From JAKJBL01 sp964461335 (lineage in GTDB: Bacteria > Bacillota > Clostridia > Christensenellales > CAG-138), in contig CAYWTY010000024.1 of the NCBI GenBank assembly GCA_964461335.1, positions 1 through 21,983 on the forward strand: a DNA stretch of 21,983 nt, written 5' to 3'. Positions 1 through 7,109 of the stretch are shown one piece after another; position 1 is the stretch's first letter; the number at the start of each line of letters is the position of its first letter. Under the pieces are notes generated by a model that worked only from the letters and a program-made list of their open reading frames with translations, did no database searches and had not been told where the DNA came from. The translations under genes and the position numbers were made by a program.

Positions 1-53
1 GTCAGTTATTATTTTATCTGACAATAGAGGTTTACACAATTTATTCAGCACTC

Positions 54-203
54 TCAATTCAAGTGCTGTGTTATGTCTAATACCATACTGTCGTAAACTT
101 GTTTTGTTTGTTTATCAACATCCAATTCGGACATCATAGTGTAGGCCCCTTTAGTATCTTCAGCAGAAACAATACATTTTTGAAGAAAGTAGTATTCGGA
201 CAT
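54..203 (-). CDS. Small DUF1657-like protein, possibly frameshifted at its C-terminus
   Basis: This 49-residue ORF starts with ATG at 203 behind a good Shine-Dalgarno sequence (GGAGCAAAGG, bases 206-215). The product has a pattern (LQKCIVSAEDTKGAY followed by KQVYDSMVLDITQHL) that I recognise from small DUF1657 proteins of spore formers, which are usually 60-70 residues and end in an Arg/Leu-rich helix. Here the frame stops at HLN. A one-base shift just before that point opens another frame reading ALELRVLNKL that stays open to the window edge, so the true gene may be longer and frameshifted. A possible promoter lies at 223-252 (TTGAAA, 18 bp, TATAAC), but it would leave almost no leader. A 7-bp inverted repeat (46-52 with 62-68) spans the stop codon. 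The family call is from memory and moderate; function unknown. Confidence 0.4.
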   Translation of the reverse strand: MSEYYFLQKCIVSAEDTKGAYTMMSELDVDKQTKQVYDSMVLDITQHLN

Positions 204-279
204 TTACCTTTGCTCCTATATAGTTATATGAGTATTGTATCCGGGGTTTCAATAAATAACCGCTTTGCTGTAGCCGACA

Positions 280-336
280 GTTATTGACATACGCCGATAA
301 CTGTGATAAATTTAGTTAATGGCTTATGCCAATAAC
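280..336. promoter_or_regulatory. Two related 22-bp imperfect palindromes, probable operators
   Basis: Bases 280-301 and 315-336 are each 22-bp imperfect inverted repeats with outer arms GTTA and TAAC. The reverse complement of the second matches the first at 18 of 22 positions. Their centres are 35 bp apart. The first covers the -35 element of the promoter of the NifX-like gene and the second covers its expected transcription start, which is a typical layout for a repressor. The regulator itself is not identifiable in this window. Confidence 0.6.
284..312 (+). promoter_or_regulatory. Sigma-A-type promoter of the NifX-like gene
   Basis: A perfect -35 TTGACA (284-289), a 17-bp spacer and a weak -10 TAAATT (307-312) predict a start near 319, giving a leader of about 70 nt. 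The weak -10 and the overlap with the palindromes at 280-336 suggest a regulated promoter. Confidence 0.45.
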
Positions 337-390
337 CCGTTGTTTTAATTCGGGACAAAAGGTATCAACTAATTATCTGGAGGTTTACAA

Positions 391-774
391 ATGTTAAGCG
401 CAATTGCTACAGATGGAGATAGAGTATCTCTGCATTTTGGCAGGTGCCAGGTTTACACACTTATAAAAATAACAAACGGGAAAATAGAAAAGCGAGAGCA
501 AGCAGACAATCCGGGCCATGCTCCTGGAGCTATACCCGAATTTCTCAACAAAAAAGGTGTTAAAAGAGTTATATGCGGCGGGATTGGGGCTAGAGCTACA
601 GAGCTCTTCACCCAATATGGTATTGAGGTTATCGCCGGCATAGACAGCACTGTTGAAAACGCGATATCTGAGCTCGCTGCAGGTGAACTAGAGAGTATGG
701 GCAGTCCTTGTAATCCAGGTGATGGCCGTGGGTATGGCATTGAAAAAACGGAATGCAACCATTCCCATGAGTGA
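391..774 (+). CDS. NifX/NafY-like dinitrogenase iron-molybdenum cofactor family protein
   Basis: A 127-residue soluble protein of the Nitro_FeMo-Co type (NifX, NafY, C-terminus of NifB). The start ATG follows GGAGG at 379-383. Visible family features are the N-terminal IATDGDRVSLHFGRC strand and helix, the central VICGGIGARATELFTQYGIEV segment split around a GG-x-G-x-R turn, and a length close to that of single-domain members. The last 20 or so residues form a separate tail with Cys and His (CNPGDGRGYGIEKTECNHSHE region), suggesting metal binding. In nitrogen fixers the family carries FeMo-co precursors, but short stand-alone copies are common in anaerobes that do not fix nitrogen and their role there is unclear. 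No other nif gene is present, so a nitrogenase role cannot be claimed. It appears monocistronic, with its own promoter and terminator. Confidence 0.85.
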   Translation: MLSAIATDGDRVSLHFGRCQVYTLIKITNGKIEKREQADNPGHAPGAIPEFLNKKGVKRVICGGIGARATELFTQYGIEVIAGIDSTVENAISELAAGELESMGSPCNPGDGRGYGIEKTECNHSHE

Positions 775-826
775 TTATTCTGCTTGAAGATATTATTGTA
801 AAGATAAACAGTCTTGTTGATAAAGG

Positions 827-852
827 AAGGGCACCTTGAATGGCGCCCTTTT
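827..852 (+). terminator. Rho-independent terminator of the NifX-like gene
   Basis: Arms AAGGGC and GCCCTT extend inward with CC/GG around a TTGAAT loop (one A-C mismatch on the plus strand), followed by TTTTCTATT. Read on the minus strand the stem is continuous with one G-U pair, so it could also act weakly for the convergent cyclophilin gene. Confidence 0.75.
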
Positions 853-902
853 CTATTAGCAATTCTTATCTAATCTTGGCTTGCCGATTTAGCAAAATGT
901 GT

Positions 903-1547
903 TTAGTCAATAATCTTAACCGAAATAATTACAGGTTGATTTGCTTTTTGAACAGTCCCGTTGTTGTCTGTTACAGGTGTTTCTGAACAGATTCTATCTA
1001 AAACATCCAAACCTTCTGTTACATATCCAAAAGCAGCATATTGCCCATCAAGGCTCGGATAGTCTTTGTGCACAATAAAAAACTGTGAACTTGCGCTGTC
1101 GAAGTCGTTTGACCGAGCCATTGAAATCGCACCCCTTGTATGCGACAATGGGTTGTCAACCCCATTTAAGGCGAACTCACCTTTAATGTTTGTGCCTGAA
1201 CCCCCTGTGCCAGTGCCATCAGGGTCCCCGCCTTGCATCATGAACCCATTAATTATTCTATGAAAAGTCAAGCCGTCATAAAAACCGGACTTTGCAAGTT
1301 CTATAAAATTACTTACTGTTATGGGCGCATTAGTACCATCAAGTTCAACCTTAATCAGCCCATAATTTTCTATTTCTATTTCTGCGTGATGCAATATTTC
1401 CTCAACTTGAGGTTCGTTATCTGTTACTGCAGGCGTTTCATTGCTTTGGGGCTTCTCACTATTGGAATCAACGTTTTCTTTACTTGTTGAACAACCAACC
1501 AAAAGTATAAGAAATATAAAAAGCAATAGACGGATAAGCTTTTTCAT
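903..1547 (-). CDS. Lipoprotein peptidyl-prolyl cis-trans isomerase (cyclophilin)
   Basis: A 214-residue exported cyclophilin that would catalyse prolyl isomerisation on the outer face of the membrane. I chose the ATG at 1547 because GGAGG lies 8 bases before it; an upstream in-frame ATG at 1562 would place the Shine-Dalgarno inside the gene. Residues 1-19 form a lipoprotein signal with lipobox LVGC (Cys19). A Ser/Asn/Glu-rich linker (about 20-58) leads to the cyclophilin domain with FHRIINGFMMQGGDPDGTG (catalytic Arg in FHR), GAISMARSNDFDSASSQFFI and LDGQYAAFGYV. The set of active-site motifs looks complete. It stands alone, convergent with the NifX-like gene, with a promoter at 1575-1603. 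Substrates are unknown; in Firmicutes lipoprotein foldases of this kind help secreted proteins fold. Confidence 0.93.
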   Translation of the reverse strand: MKKLIRLLLFIFLILLVGCSTSKENVDSNSEKPQSNETPAVTDNEPQVEEILHHAEIEIENYGLIKVELDGTNAPITVSNFIELAKSGFYDGLTFHRIINGFMMQGGDPDGTGTGGSGTNIKGEFALNGVDNPLSHTRGAISMARSNDFDSASSQFFIVHKDYPSLDGQYAAFGYVTEGLDVLDRICSETPVTDNNGTVQKANQPVIISVKIID

Positions 1548-1574
1548 TATTATTACCTCCATAATTATAAATAC

Positions 1575-1603
1575 ATTATAAGTATAGATGAGAAAGCTCT
1601 TAA
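1575..1603 (-). promoter_or_regulatory. Sigma-A-type promoter of the cyclophilin gene
   Basis: On the minus strand a perfect -10 TATAAT (1580-1575) lies 17 bp from TTAAGA (1603-1598, 4 of 6 to consensus). The predicted start near 1568 leaves a leader of about 20 nt containing the GGAGG site. Confidence 0.5.
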
Positions 1604-1701
1604 ATGCCAGATTAGTAAATCTAGAATGCTTAGTTAGCTCAATGCTGCCTGATGAATTACTTGCATCAACATTTGCTATGCTTTGTAATTATAATCAAAA
1701 C

Positions 1702-2913
1702 CTATTCTTTCGATGTTTCCAAAGCCCAAAATCCCTGAATTCCGTTTACATCCATAGTTTGAAGTATCGGAAGAGTACTCTTAGAAATAGGCATCTTCAT
1801 TGAGGCAGGCAGGGTAGGGGAGTCAAGAAAGACTTTAGGGTAGAACGAACCTTCTTCAATAACGCCAAGTGCGCAGTGAATTATCTTACAGTCCTTCTCA
1901 TCTACCTTATAGCTGTTAAGCTTAGCAATTAAGAACCCTGCACTTTGATGCAAGTGTGCGTTAATATTAGCACTTGGCTTAGTTGAAGGGAAGCGAAGTT
2001 CAAGCGGGTGAGCTTTGTGTAAAAGGTGCAGTGTATTATGAGCTTCATATTGTCGTTTCCGAAGCGCATAAAGCCCAAAAGGTGAGCTGTCGCACGCAAG
2101 GAAGAACCTGCCGGTTTTGCTAGAAACAGCTGCTGTTGTTCCGCTGCCGGAAAATAGATCTGCAACTATGTCTCCCTCACGTGAAGATGCTAATATTATG
2201 CGTTTTAGCAGAGCTTCAGGCTTTTGGGTCGAAAACCCGATTCTTTCCGGGTCGTTTTGATGCAAGTATTCAATATCAGTCCATACATCGCTTGGGTAGA
2301 TTAAGGAATCTTCATAATAGCGGTAGGTTTTCCCACCGGTTTTTAAGGAGTAATATACCCTGCCATTGTTATCGGTATTTTTACGCAAATGGTTGCGGCT
2401 ATTAGCGCCCCTTGGGCTACCAACTTCCTCTATATTAAAATAACAGTTTTTACTCTTACGATAGAATAGTATGTTATCGTGCTTGCGTGAATAATTCTTT
2501 GTGCTTCTGCCTCCTGAGCGAAATGCCCAGATAATTTCGTTCATAAAATTTGAAGCTCCAAATATTTCATCAAGCATAAGGCGCATATGAGCAACCATAT
2601 TGCTATTTCCATGGAGATAAAGGGAGCCTGTGGAATTGAGCAGCGAATGGCAGCCACTTAAAACGTTGCGCATGAATTCCAAGTACGAGCCCATTGCTTG
2701 GGTACCGAGGCTTAGATTATTAAGCGTTACATTTGATGTGCTATTTAGCCGATAGTACTCGTTTTCAAATGGAGGGTCAAGATAGATTAGTTGGATGCGT
2801 TCTCTATATTCATCAAGAAGAGAGTATAAAATGTCTTGCGTGTTGCCAAGCAGAAAAATACCAGGCCCACCAAGCTCGTGGATTTCTCTTGTGCAGCAAA
2901 CCGGCTCAAACAT
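1702..2913 (-). CDS. Orphan site-specific DNA methyltransferase (beta class, N6-adenine or N4-cytosine)
   Basis: A 403-residue SAM-dependent DNA methyltransferase. I placed the start at 2913, where GGAGG sits 7 bases upstream, rather than at the upstream ATG at 2952, which runs toward the regulator gene. The catalytic motif DPPF (residues 46-49, in IQLIYLDPPFENEYY) precedes the SAM-binding motif DLFSGSGTT (252-260); that order defines the beta class, which includes Mod subunits of type III systems. Other family signs are IIWAFRSGGR and HDNILFYRKS (about 127-154) and GFSTQKPEALLKRII. The final 110 residues or so, after the SAM domain, are an extension I do not recognise, possibly target recognition. 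No restriction endonuclease is adjacent, so it looks like an orphan enzyme that could mark the chromosome. It follows the GntR gene by 28 bp and is probably co-transcribed with it. Confidence 0.88.
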   Translation of the reverse strand: MFEPVCCTREIHELGGPGIFLLGNTQDILYSLLDEYRERIQLIYLDPPFENEYYRLNSTSNVTLNNLSLGTQAMGSYLEFMRNVLSGCHSLLNSTGSLYLHGNSNMVAHMRLMLDEIFGASNFMNEIIWAFRSGGRSTKNYSRKHDNILFYRKSKNCYFNIEEVGSPRGANSRNHLRKNTDNNGRVYYSLKTGGKTYRYYEDSLIYPSDVWTDIEYLHQNDPERIGFSTQKPEALLKRIILASSREGDIVADLFSGSGTTAAVSSKTGRFFLACDSSPFGLYALRKRQYEAHNTLHLLHKAHPLELRFPSTKPSANINAHLHQSAGFLIAKLNSYKVDEKDCKIIHCALGVIEEGSFYPKVFLDSPTLPASMKMPISKSTLPILQTMDVNGIQGFWALETSKE

Positions 2914-2941
2914 TGAATTCCTCCATGTATTCTGTTGCAGG

Positions 2942-3607
2942 TCAACTATCAAGCAAAGGTTCTTCTGGATGTGAATGAGCTGCAGTAATGTGCCTTTCCA
3001 TATATGCTTTAGCTAAGTCTGCTTCCCCAGTTTCCAATGCGGTAAAAATCATCTTATGCTCTTCGAAAGATTTAGGGGTTCTTGATGGTGACATCAGAGA
3101 GCTTTGCCTTGCATACTGAATATTTTGGTGCAGCCAGACAAGTATGTGTTTTAAAGAACGGCTATTAGCAGCCGTAAATATTATTTCATGGAATTCTGTG
3201 TCAAGCCTTGCAAGATTTGTTGAATCATTACGCCGAGTATAGAGTTCCATCAGTTCGATAATTTCTTCAAGGCGGTTTAATTGTGAGGGTTTTATGCGCT
3301 GCGATGCCCAGTATGCTGCTAAACCTTCAAGCTGCAGCCGAATTGTATATATATCATCAATATCCTCTGAAGAAATACCCTTTACAATAACACCGCGATT
3401 AGGAATGCACTCAACGAGGTCTTCTAATTCAAGTTGTCGGAGCGCTTCCCTTACAGGTGTACGGCTCACCCCAAGTTCACTCGCTAACCTTGTTTCAATA
3501 AGATAGTCACCGGATTTATAACGGCCTTCAATGATGCCAAGCCGCACATATTTGAACACCTTTGAACTTAGAGATCTGTTGTCATGTGCATCATGTAGGT
3601 TGTCCAT
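2942..3607 (-). CDS. GntR-family transcriptional regulator, FadR/FCD subfamily
   Basis: A 221-residue regulator. The start at 3607 is chosen for its GAGG site 5 bases upstream; an in-frame extension to 3712 would add 35 atypical residues. Residues 13-77 form the winged helix, with the recognition segment LASELGVSRTPVREALRQLE and the wing PNRGVIV. Residues 82-210 are the FCD ligand domain; Asp136, His140, His184 and His206 sit where the family binds a metal, so the effector is probably a small carboxylate or sugar acid. Its target is unknown. It is divergent from spoIIIAA and upstream of the methyltransferase gene. A perfect 14-bp palindrome at 3672-3685, 65 bp before the start, is a likely autoregulatory site. 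Confidence 0.93.
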   Translation of the reverse strand: MDNLHDAHDNRSLSSKVFKYVRLGIIEGRYKSGDYLIETRLASELGVSRTPVREALRQLELEDLVECIPNRGVIVKGISSEDIDDIYTIRLQLEGLAAYWASQRIKPSQLNRLEEIIELMELYTRRNDSTNLARLDTEFHEIIFTAANSRSLKHILVWLHQNIQYARQSSLMSPSRTPKSFEEHKMIFTALETGEADLAKAYMERHITAAHSHPEEPLLDS

Positions 3608-3671
3608 ATTATCCTCATATGTTCTTAAAAAGGCGCAAAGGTCGGCATTAGAAAGAACCGTTATAGAAACA

Positions 3672-3685
3672 TTGTTTATAAACAA
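3672..3685. promoter_or_regulatory. Perfect 14-bp palindrome, probable GntR operator
   Basis: TTGTTTATAAACAA is perfectly self-complementary and lies in the divergent region between the GntR gene and spoIIIAA. Symmetric AT-rich sites of this length are typical of GntR-family dimers. It is about 65 bp from the GntR start and about 130 bp from spoIIIAA, so autoregulation is the simpler reading. Confidence 0.5.
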
Positions 3686-3735
3686 AGTGTACCTTAATAG
3701 CATAATAAACACAAGAAGAACATGTATACAGCCTT

Positions 3736-3765
3736 ACATATGTTTTATACCAAAATTCATATGAA
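3736..3765 (+). promoter_or_regulatory. Possible sigma-E promoter of the spoIIIA operon
   Basis: ACATATG (3736-3742) resembles the ATATT-like -35 box and CATATGAA (3758-3765) shares CATA and the following AA region with the sigma-E -10 box CATACAAT; the spacer is 15 bp. Sigma-E control of spoIIIA is known from Bacillus subtilis. The match is only partial. Confidence 0.3.
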
Positions 3766-3817
3766 AGCTAATTCTGAAACTGTACTCACAAACATAGACT
3801 GTCATAACGAGGGGGAC

Positions 3818-4810
3818 ATGCTACAAATGGAAAATGAAATGCAGTTAAAAACGAATAATTGGAAACAAGATATTCTTTACTTGTTCCCGCCACTTTTGCG
3901 TGAAACCCTATCTGCTATTGGAGAGTTGCCGATAGAGGAAATTCGGATACGTGCTAAGCAGCCTATTCAACTGTGTTTTAGCGGCTTCGAACGCCTTCTT
4001 TATCTTTCAGGAAAACAGCTTTTGGCAAGTGCTGAGGATTGTGCAGTAATTGTTGAAAGAGCATGCGAGCACTCAGTTTATGCCTGGCAGGAGGAGCTAA
4101 AGAATGGGTTTTTGACACTCGCAGGCGGACATCGAATTGGCATATGCGGTAAAGTTGTTAAAGATGGTATTGGAATTTGCAACTTAACAGACATCACATC
4201 ATTGAATATAAGAATTGCACGAGCGTGCCCAGGTGCTGGTGATGCTTTAATCCCTAAGATTCTTAGAAATAATGGCACACCTTACCCAACACTTATTATT
4301 TCGCCGCCTGGTTGTGGCAAAACAACAATTCTAAGAGATTTAATCCGACAGCTTTCTTACGGGTTGAACGGATCAAAACCAATGCGAATAACAGTTATTG
4401 ATGAACGCATGGAACTTGCAGGCTGCGTCCGAGGTGTTGCACAGCATGATTTGGGGCCGCGAACAGATATTCTTAGTGGGTGTTCTAAGCCGGAAGGGAT
4501 TCGAATGGCTGTGCGTGCGCTCTCGCCTGAGGTTTTAGCGACAGACGAGCTTGGTTCGTATGAAGAAGCGCAGGCTATTCAAGAGGCTGCCTTTTGTGGT
4601 GTTATAACGATTGCGAGCGCACATGTAGCCGAACCTTCGCTGTTGAACAAGCGCAGGGTTTTGCTTGATTTGCTTGAAAGCGGTGCTATAGAACGATTAG
4701 TGTTGCTTGGCAGGCACAACGGCAAGGCTGGGCATATTCTTGGCATTTTTGACCACGCCTTAAATAGGCTTTCGGATAGGGAGGGCGGTCTGCTATGCTT
4801 CGAGCGTTAG
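3818..4810 (+). CDS. spoIIIAA: Stage III sporulation protein AA, secretion-type ATPase
   Basis: A 330-residue cytoplasmic ATPase that energises the SpoIIIA channel from the mother cell side. It resembles type II/IV secretion ATPases. The start ATG at 3818 has GAGG 5 bases before it; an upstream ORF extension to 3722 lacks this. The N-terminal domain (about 15-130) includes EEIRIRAKQP and NGFLTLAGGHRIGICGKVV, both typical of SpoIIIAA. The nucleotide site has a P-loop SPPGCGKTT (162-170) and Walker B ITVIDE (191-196); TDELGSYEEAQAI follows. The length matches the family. It overlaps spoIIIAB by 16 bp and heads the eight-gene operon. Confidence 0.97.
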   Translation: MLQMENEMQLKTNNWKQDILYLFPPLLRETLSAIGELPIEEIRIRAKQPIQLCFSGFERLLYLSGKQLLASAEDCAVIVERACEHSVYAWQEELKNGFLTLAGGHRIGICGKVVKDGIGICNLTDITSLNIRIARACPGAGDALIPKILRNNGTPYPTLIISPPGCGKTTILRDLIRQLSYGLNGSKPMRITVIDERMELAGCVRGVAQHDLGPRTDILSGCSKPEGIRMAVRALSPEVLATDELGSYEEAQAIQEAAFCGVITIASAHVAEPSLLNKRRVLLDLLESGAIERLVLLGRHNGKAGHILGIFDHALNRLSDREGGLLCFER

Positions 4811-5310
4811 CCATGATCAGCGTTTTCCTGGGATGTGCCTACTGGGGAATACGTGCCTCCTCTTTGCTTAGGTTGAGAAGAGATACGCTAAGCGCAATGA
4901 AAAGCAGCATAAACCAGCTTTCCTTACGAATGGATTATACTGCTCAACCGCTTGCATTGCTTGCAAACCAAACAAAAACTCCAGAAACTGAAGTGTTTTG
5001 GACATTGTTCGCACAAAGGCTTGAAGCAGGAGATGATGTGCCCACAGCATGGAGTAAAGCAATGGAGCATTCGCGCGAAAACGATGCTGGATTTGCGACA
5101 CTCAAAGAAAATGAACTGCGAGTATTCGAAGAATATGCCCAAGGGCTGGGCAGCAGTAATAGTACTTTGCAAATAAAAAATGCGGCTTGGCTTCAACAAA
5201 GGTTAGATTCAATTATGAACGAGGCGCATGAGGCATATAGCCGAAAGGGTCGTCTGTTTCGTTCATTAGGGATACTGACCGGCGTAGCCGCTGCGCTTTT
5301 GCTTTGGTAA
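4795..5310 (+). CDS. spoIIIAB: Stage III sporulation protein AB
   Basis: A 171-residue membrane protein with N-terminal (about 1-20) and C-terminal (about 156-171) hydrophobic segments flanking a helical soluble domain, in the manner of GspF-like secretion platform proteins. It probably anchors the SpoIIIAA ATPase to the membrane complex. The ATG lies inside the end of spoIIIAA and is preceded by GGGAGGG, 9 bases upstream. Length and position match SpoIIIAB. The overlap with spoIIIAA suggests translational coupling. Confidence 0.95.
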   Translation: MLRALAMISVFLGCAYWGIRASSLLRLRRDTLSAMKSSINQLSLRMDYTAQPLALLANQTKTPETEVFWTLFAQRLEAGDDVPTAWSKAMEHSRENDAGFATLKENELRVFEEYAQGLGSSNSTLQIKNAAWLQQRLDSIMNEAHEAYSRKGRLFRSLGILTGVAAALLLW

Positions 5311-5325
5311 TGGAGGTAAGTCAGG

Positions 5326-5523
5326 ATGAACGTTGATCTGCTTTTCAAAATCGCGGGAGTAGGTATCCTAGTAGCTGTAATTACTCAACTTCTTAAACAA
5401 AGCGGAAGAGATGAAATGGCTACCATTGCAGCAATTGTTGGGCTTGTAATTGGCTTGATAATGATGCTCGATCTCGTAAATAACCTGTTTGAAAGTGTCC
5501 GCCAAGTATTCCAGCTATATTAG
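5326..5523 (+). CDS. spoIIIAC: Stage III sporulation protein AC
   Basis: A 65-residue protein with two membrane helices (about 5-20 and 28-50) separated by the conserved short loop LLKQSGRDEMA. Size and motif are standard for SpoIIIAC, a small membrane subunit of the mother cell part of the channel that pairs with SpoIIIAD. The start follows GGAGG by 9 bases. Confidence 0.96.
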   Translation: MNVDLLFKIAGVGILVAVITQLLKQSGRDEMATIAAIVGLVIGLIMMLDLVNNLFESVRQVFQLY

Positions 5524-5534
5524 GGGGTTGACTG

Positions 5535-5933
5535 ATGGCAGTATTTCAATTTTCAGCATTTGCTCTTTTAGCATCCTCTATTGTGATTTTAATCCGCTCA
5601 TATCGCCCTGAAATTGCACTGCAGGTAAGTATAATTGCAGGAGTAATGCTTCTTGTATATATAGTAACACAAGTAAGCGGTGTTCTTGATAGTTTGCGTG
5701 CACTTGCTGAGCGTTATGGAATAAGCATGGCTTATATTGGGATTTTGGTCAGGATAATCGGTATTGCATACCTTGCGCAGTTTGCTGGTGAGATCTGTAA
5801 AGATGCTGGGGAATCTGCAATGGCATCAAAAGTTGAACTGGGTGGCCGAATTATGATACTTGCAGCTGCGCTTCCTGCTGCAGTTTCTTTGCTTGAGCTT
5901 GTAGCCTCAATGCTGCCGGTAAACCACAAATGA
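5535..5933 (+). CDS. spoIIIAD: Stage III sporulation protein AD
   Basis: A 132-residue protein with about four membrane segments. Residues YIGILVRIIGIAYLAQFAGE and CKDAGESAMASKVELGGR are the conserved SpoIIIAD core, related to SpoIIIAC, and form part of the integral membrane base of the channel. It is 11 bp after spoIIIAC and overlaps spoIIIAE by 4 bp (ATGA), implying coupled translation. Confidence 0.96.
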   Translation: MAVFQFSAFALLASSIVILIRSYRPEIALQVSIIAGVMLLVYIVTQVSGVLDSLRALAERYGISMAYIGILVRIIGIAYLAQFAGEICKDAGESAMASKVELGGRIMILAAALPAAVSLLELVASMLPVNHK

Positions 5934-7108
5934 TTTGGAAAAGACATCTAATACTTCCCCTAGTTATATTAACTATTTTTTTAATTCCAGGCAAAGCTTG
6001 CGCTGGTCTACCAACGGAGCTTCGTGAAGGTGTGCAAAAAACAATTAAAGACGCAAACCTGCAAGAATGGAATTCATTATTTAGCTCATTACCTGAGGAT
6101 GTACGAGCGCTGTGGGGTTCCCAAAACCTTGAAACGCTTGTAACAGATTATGCGTTGGGTGAGCAAGGCTTCTTGGGCTCTGCGCTTGAACAGGGAATCT
6201 TAGAGTTGTTTAAAGATGCTTTACCACAACTCCTTCCCCTTGTCCTAAGGCTGTTAGCTGTAGCAATTCTTAGCGGTTTCCTGCGCGCAATGGGCGATGC
6301 CGGAATGGGCGGCCTAAACGACATAGCCGGCTTTATCTGCCAATGCTTTGCCATCTGTATTGCACTAACAAGCTTTTTATCTTTAATAATGCTCTCACGC
6401 GAGACGATTGCTCAAACAAGCGCATTTATTGAGTTATCATTCCCATTGTTGCTTACGCTTTTGACTGCTGCCGGAGGTATTACATCTGCTGGTATTTTTC
6501 AACCGGCCATGTCCATGCTATGCAGCGGGGTAACAATTGCGCTGCAAAATGTGGTGCTGCCTGTAACGCTTACAGGCGGGGTTATGGGCGTGCTAAACAA
6601 TATAACGGGTCGTGTGCAGCTCGGTCAGTTCTTCAATTTAAGCAAAACGGTAGCAAAATGGATTATCGGACTATTGTTTACACTATATTCAGGTATTACA
6701 ACACTGCAAGGTATGTCTGCAGCTACTTTTGATGGAATTTCAATTCGTACAGCTAAATTTGCTTTAGATAAACTTGTCCCCATTGTTGGCGGTATGGTTT
6801 CTGGTACTGTTGATACAATGCTCGGATGTGCTGTGCTAGTTAAAAATGCTGTTGGGTTGCTTGCAATAATTCTCGCTTTCAGCATAGCCTGCATTCCTCT
6901 TATGCGAATTGGCGCGGGTATGCTTGCATTCAGGTTTGCTGCTGCAGTCTGCGAACCCATAGCAGACCCTAGGCTGCCTAAAATGCTTGCATCTCTTGCA
7001 GATGTTCTAACCTATTTATTTGCAGCAACAGTGTCGCTTTCTGTAATGTTCATGATTACAGTAGGGCTTGTTATGAGTACAGGCAACACAGTTTTTGCAG
7101 GAGGATAA
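5930..7108 (+). CDS. spoIIIAE: Stage III sporulation protein AE
   Basis: A 392-residue polytopic membrane protein with a cleavable-looking signal sequence (about 1-25, ending near GKACAG), a soluble extracytoplasmic stretch (about 26-95) and many membrane segments from about residue 100 onward. SpoIIIAE is thought to be the main integral component of the channel across the outer forespore membrane. The length is close to that of B. subtilis SpoIIIAE (about 400 residues). The start overlaps the spoIIIAD stop in ATGA. Confidence 0.96.
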   Translation: MIWKRHLILPLVILTIFLIPGKACAGLPTELREGVQKTIKDANLQEWNSLFSSLPEDVRALWGSQNLETLVTDYALGEQGFLGSALEQGILELFKDALPQLLPLVLRLLAVAILSGFLRAMGDAGMGGLNDIAGFICQCFAICIALTSFLSLIMLSRETIAQTSAFIELSFPLLLTLLTAAGGITSAGIFQPAMSMLCSGVTIALQNVVLPVTLTGGVMGVLNNITGRVQLGQFFNLSKTVAKWIIGLLFTLYSGITTLQGMSAATFDGISIRTAKFALDKLVPIVGGMVSGTVDTMLGCAVLVKNAVGLLAIILAFSIACIPLMRIGAGMLAFRFAAAVCEPIADPRLPKMLASLADVLTYLFAATVSLSVMFMITVGLVMSTGNTVFAGG

Positions 7109-7109
7109 A

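Noticed and set aside
99..287. 62-codon plus-strand ORF near the window start
   Set aside because: No Shine-Dalgarno site, and it runs across the opposite-strand small gene and into the operator region.
1097..1103. TGTCGAA, a perfect core 0A box
   Set aside because: It lies inside the cyclophilin coding sequence away from any promoter, and a 7-base match is expected by chance in a window this size.
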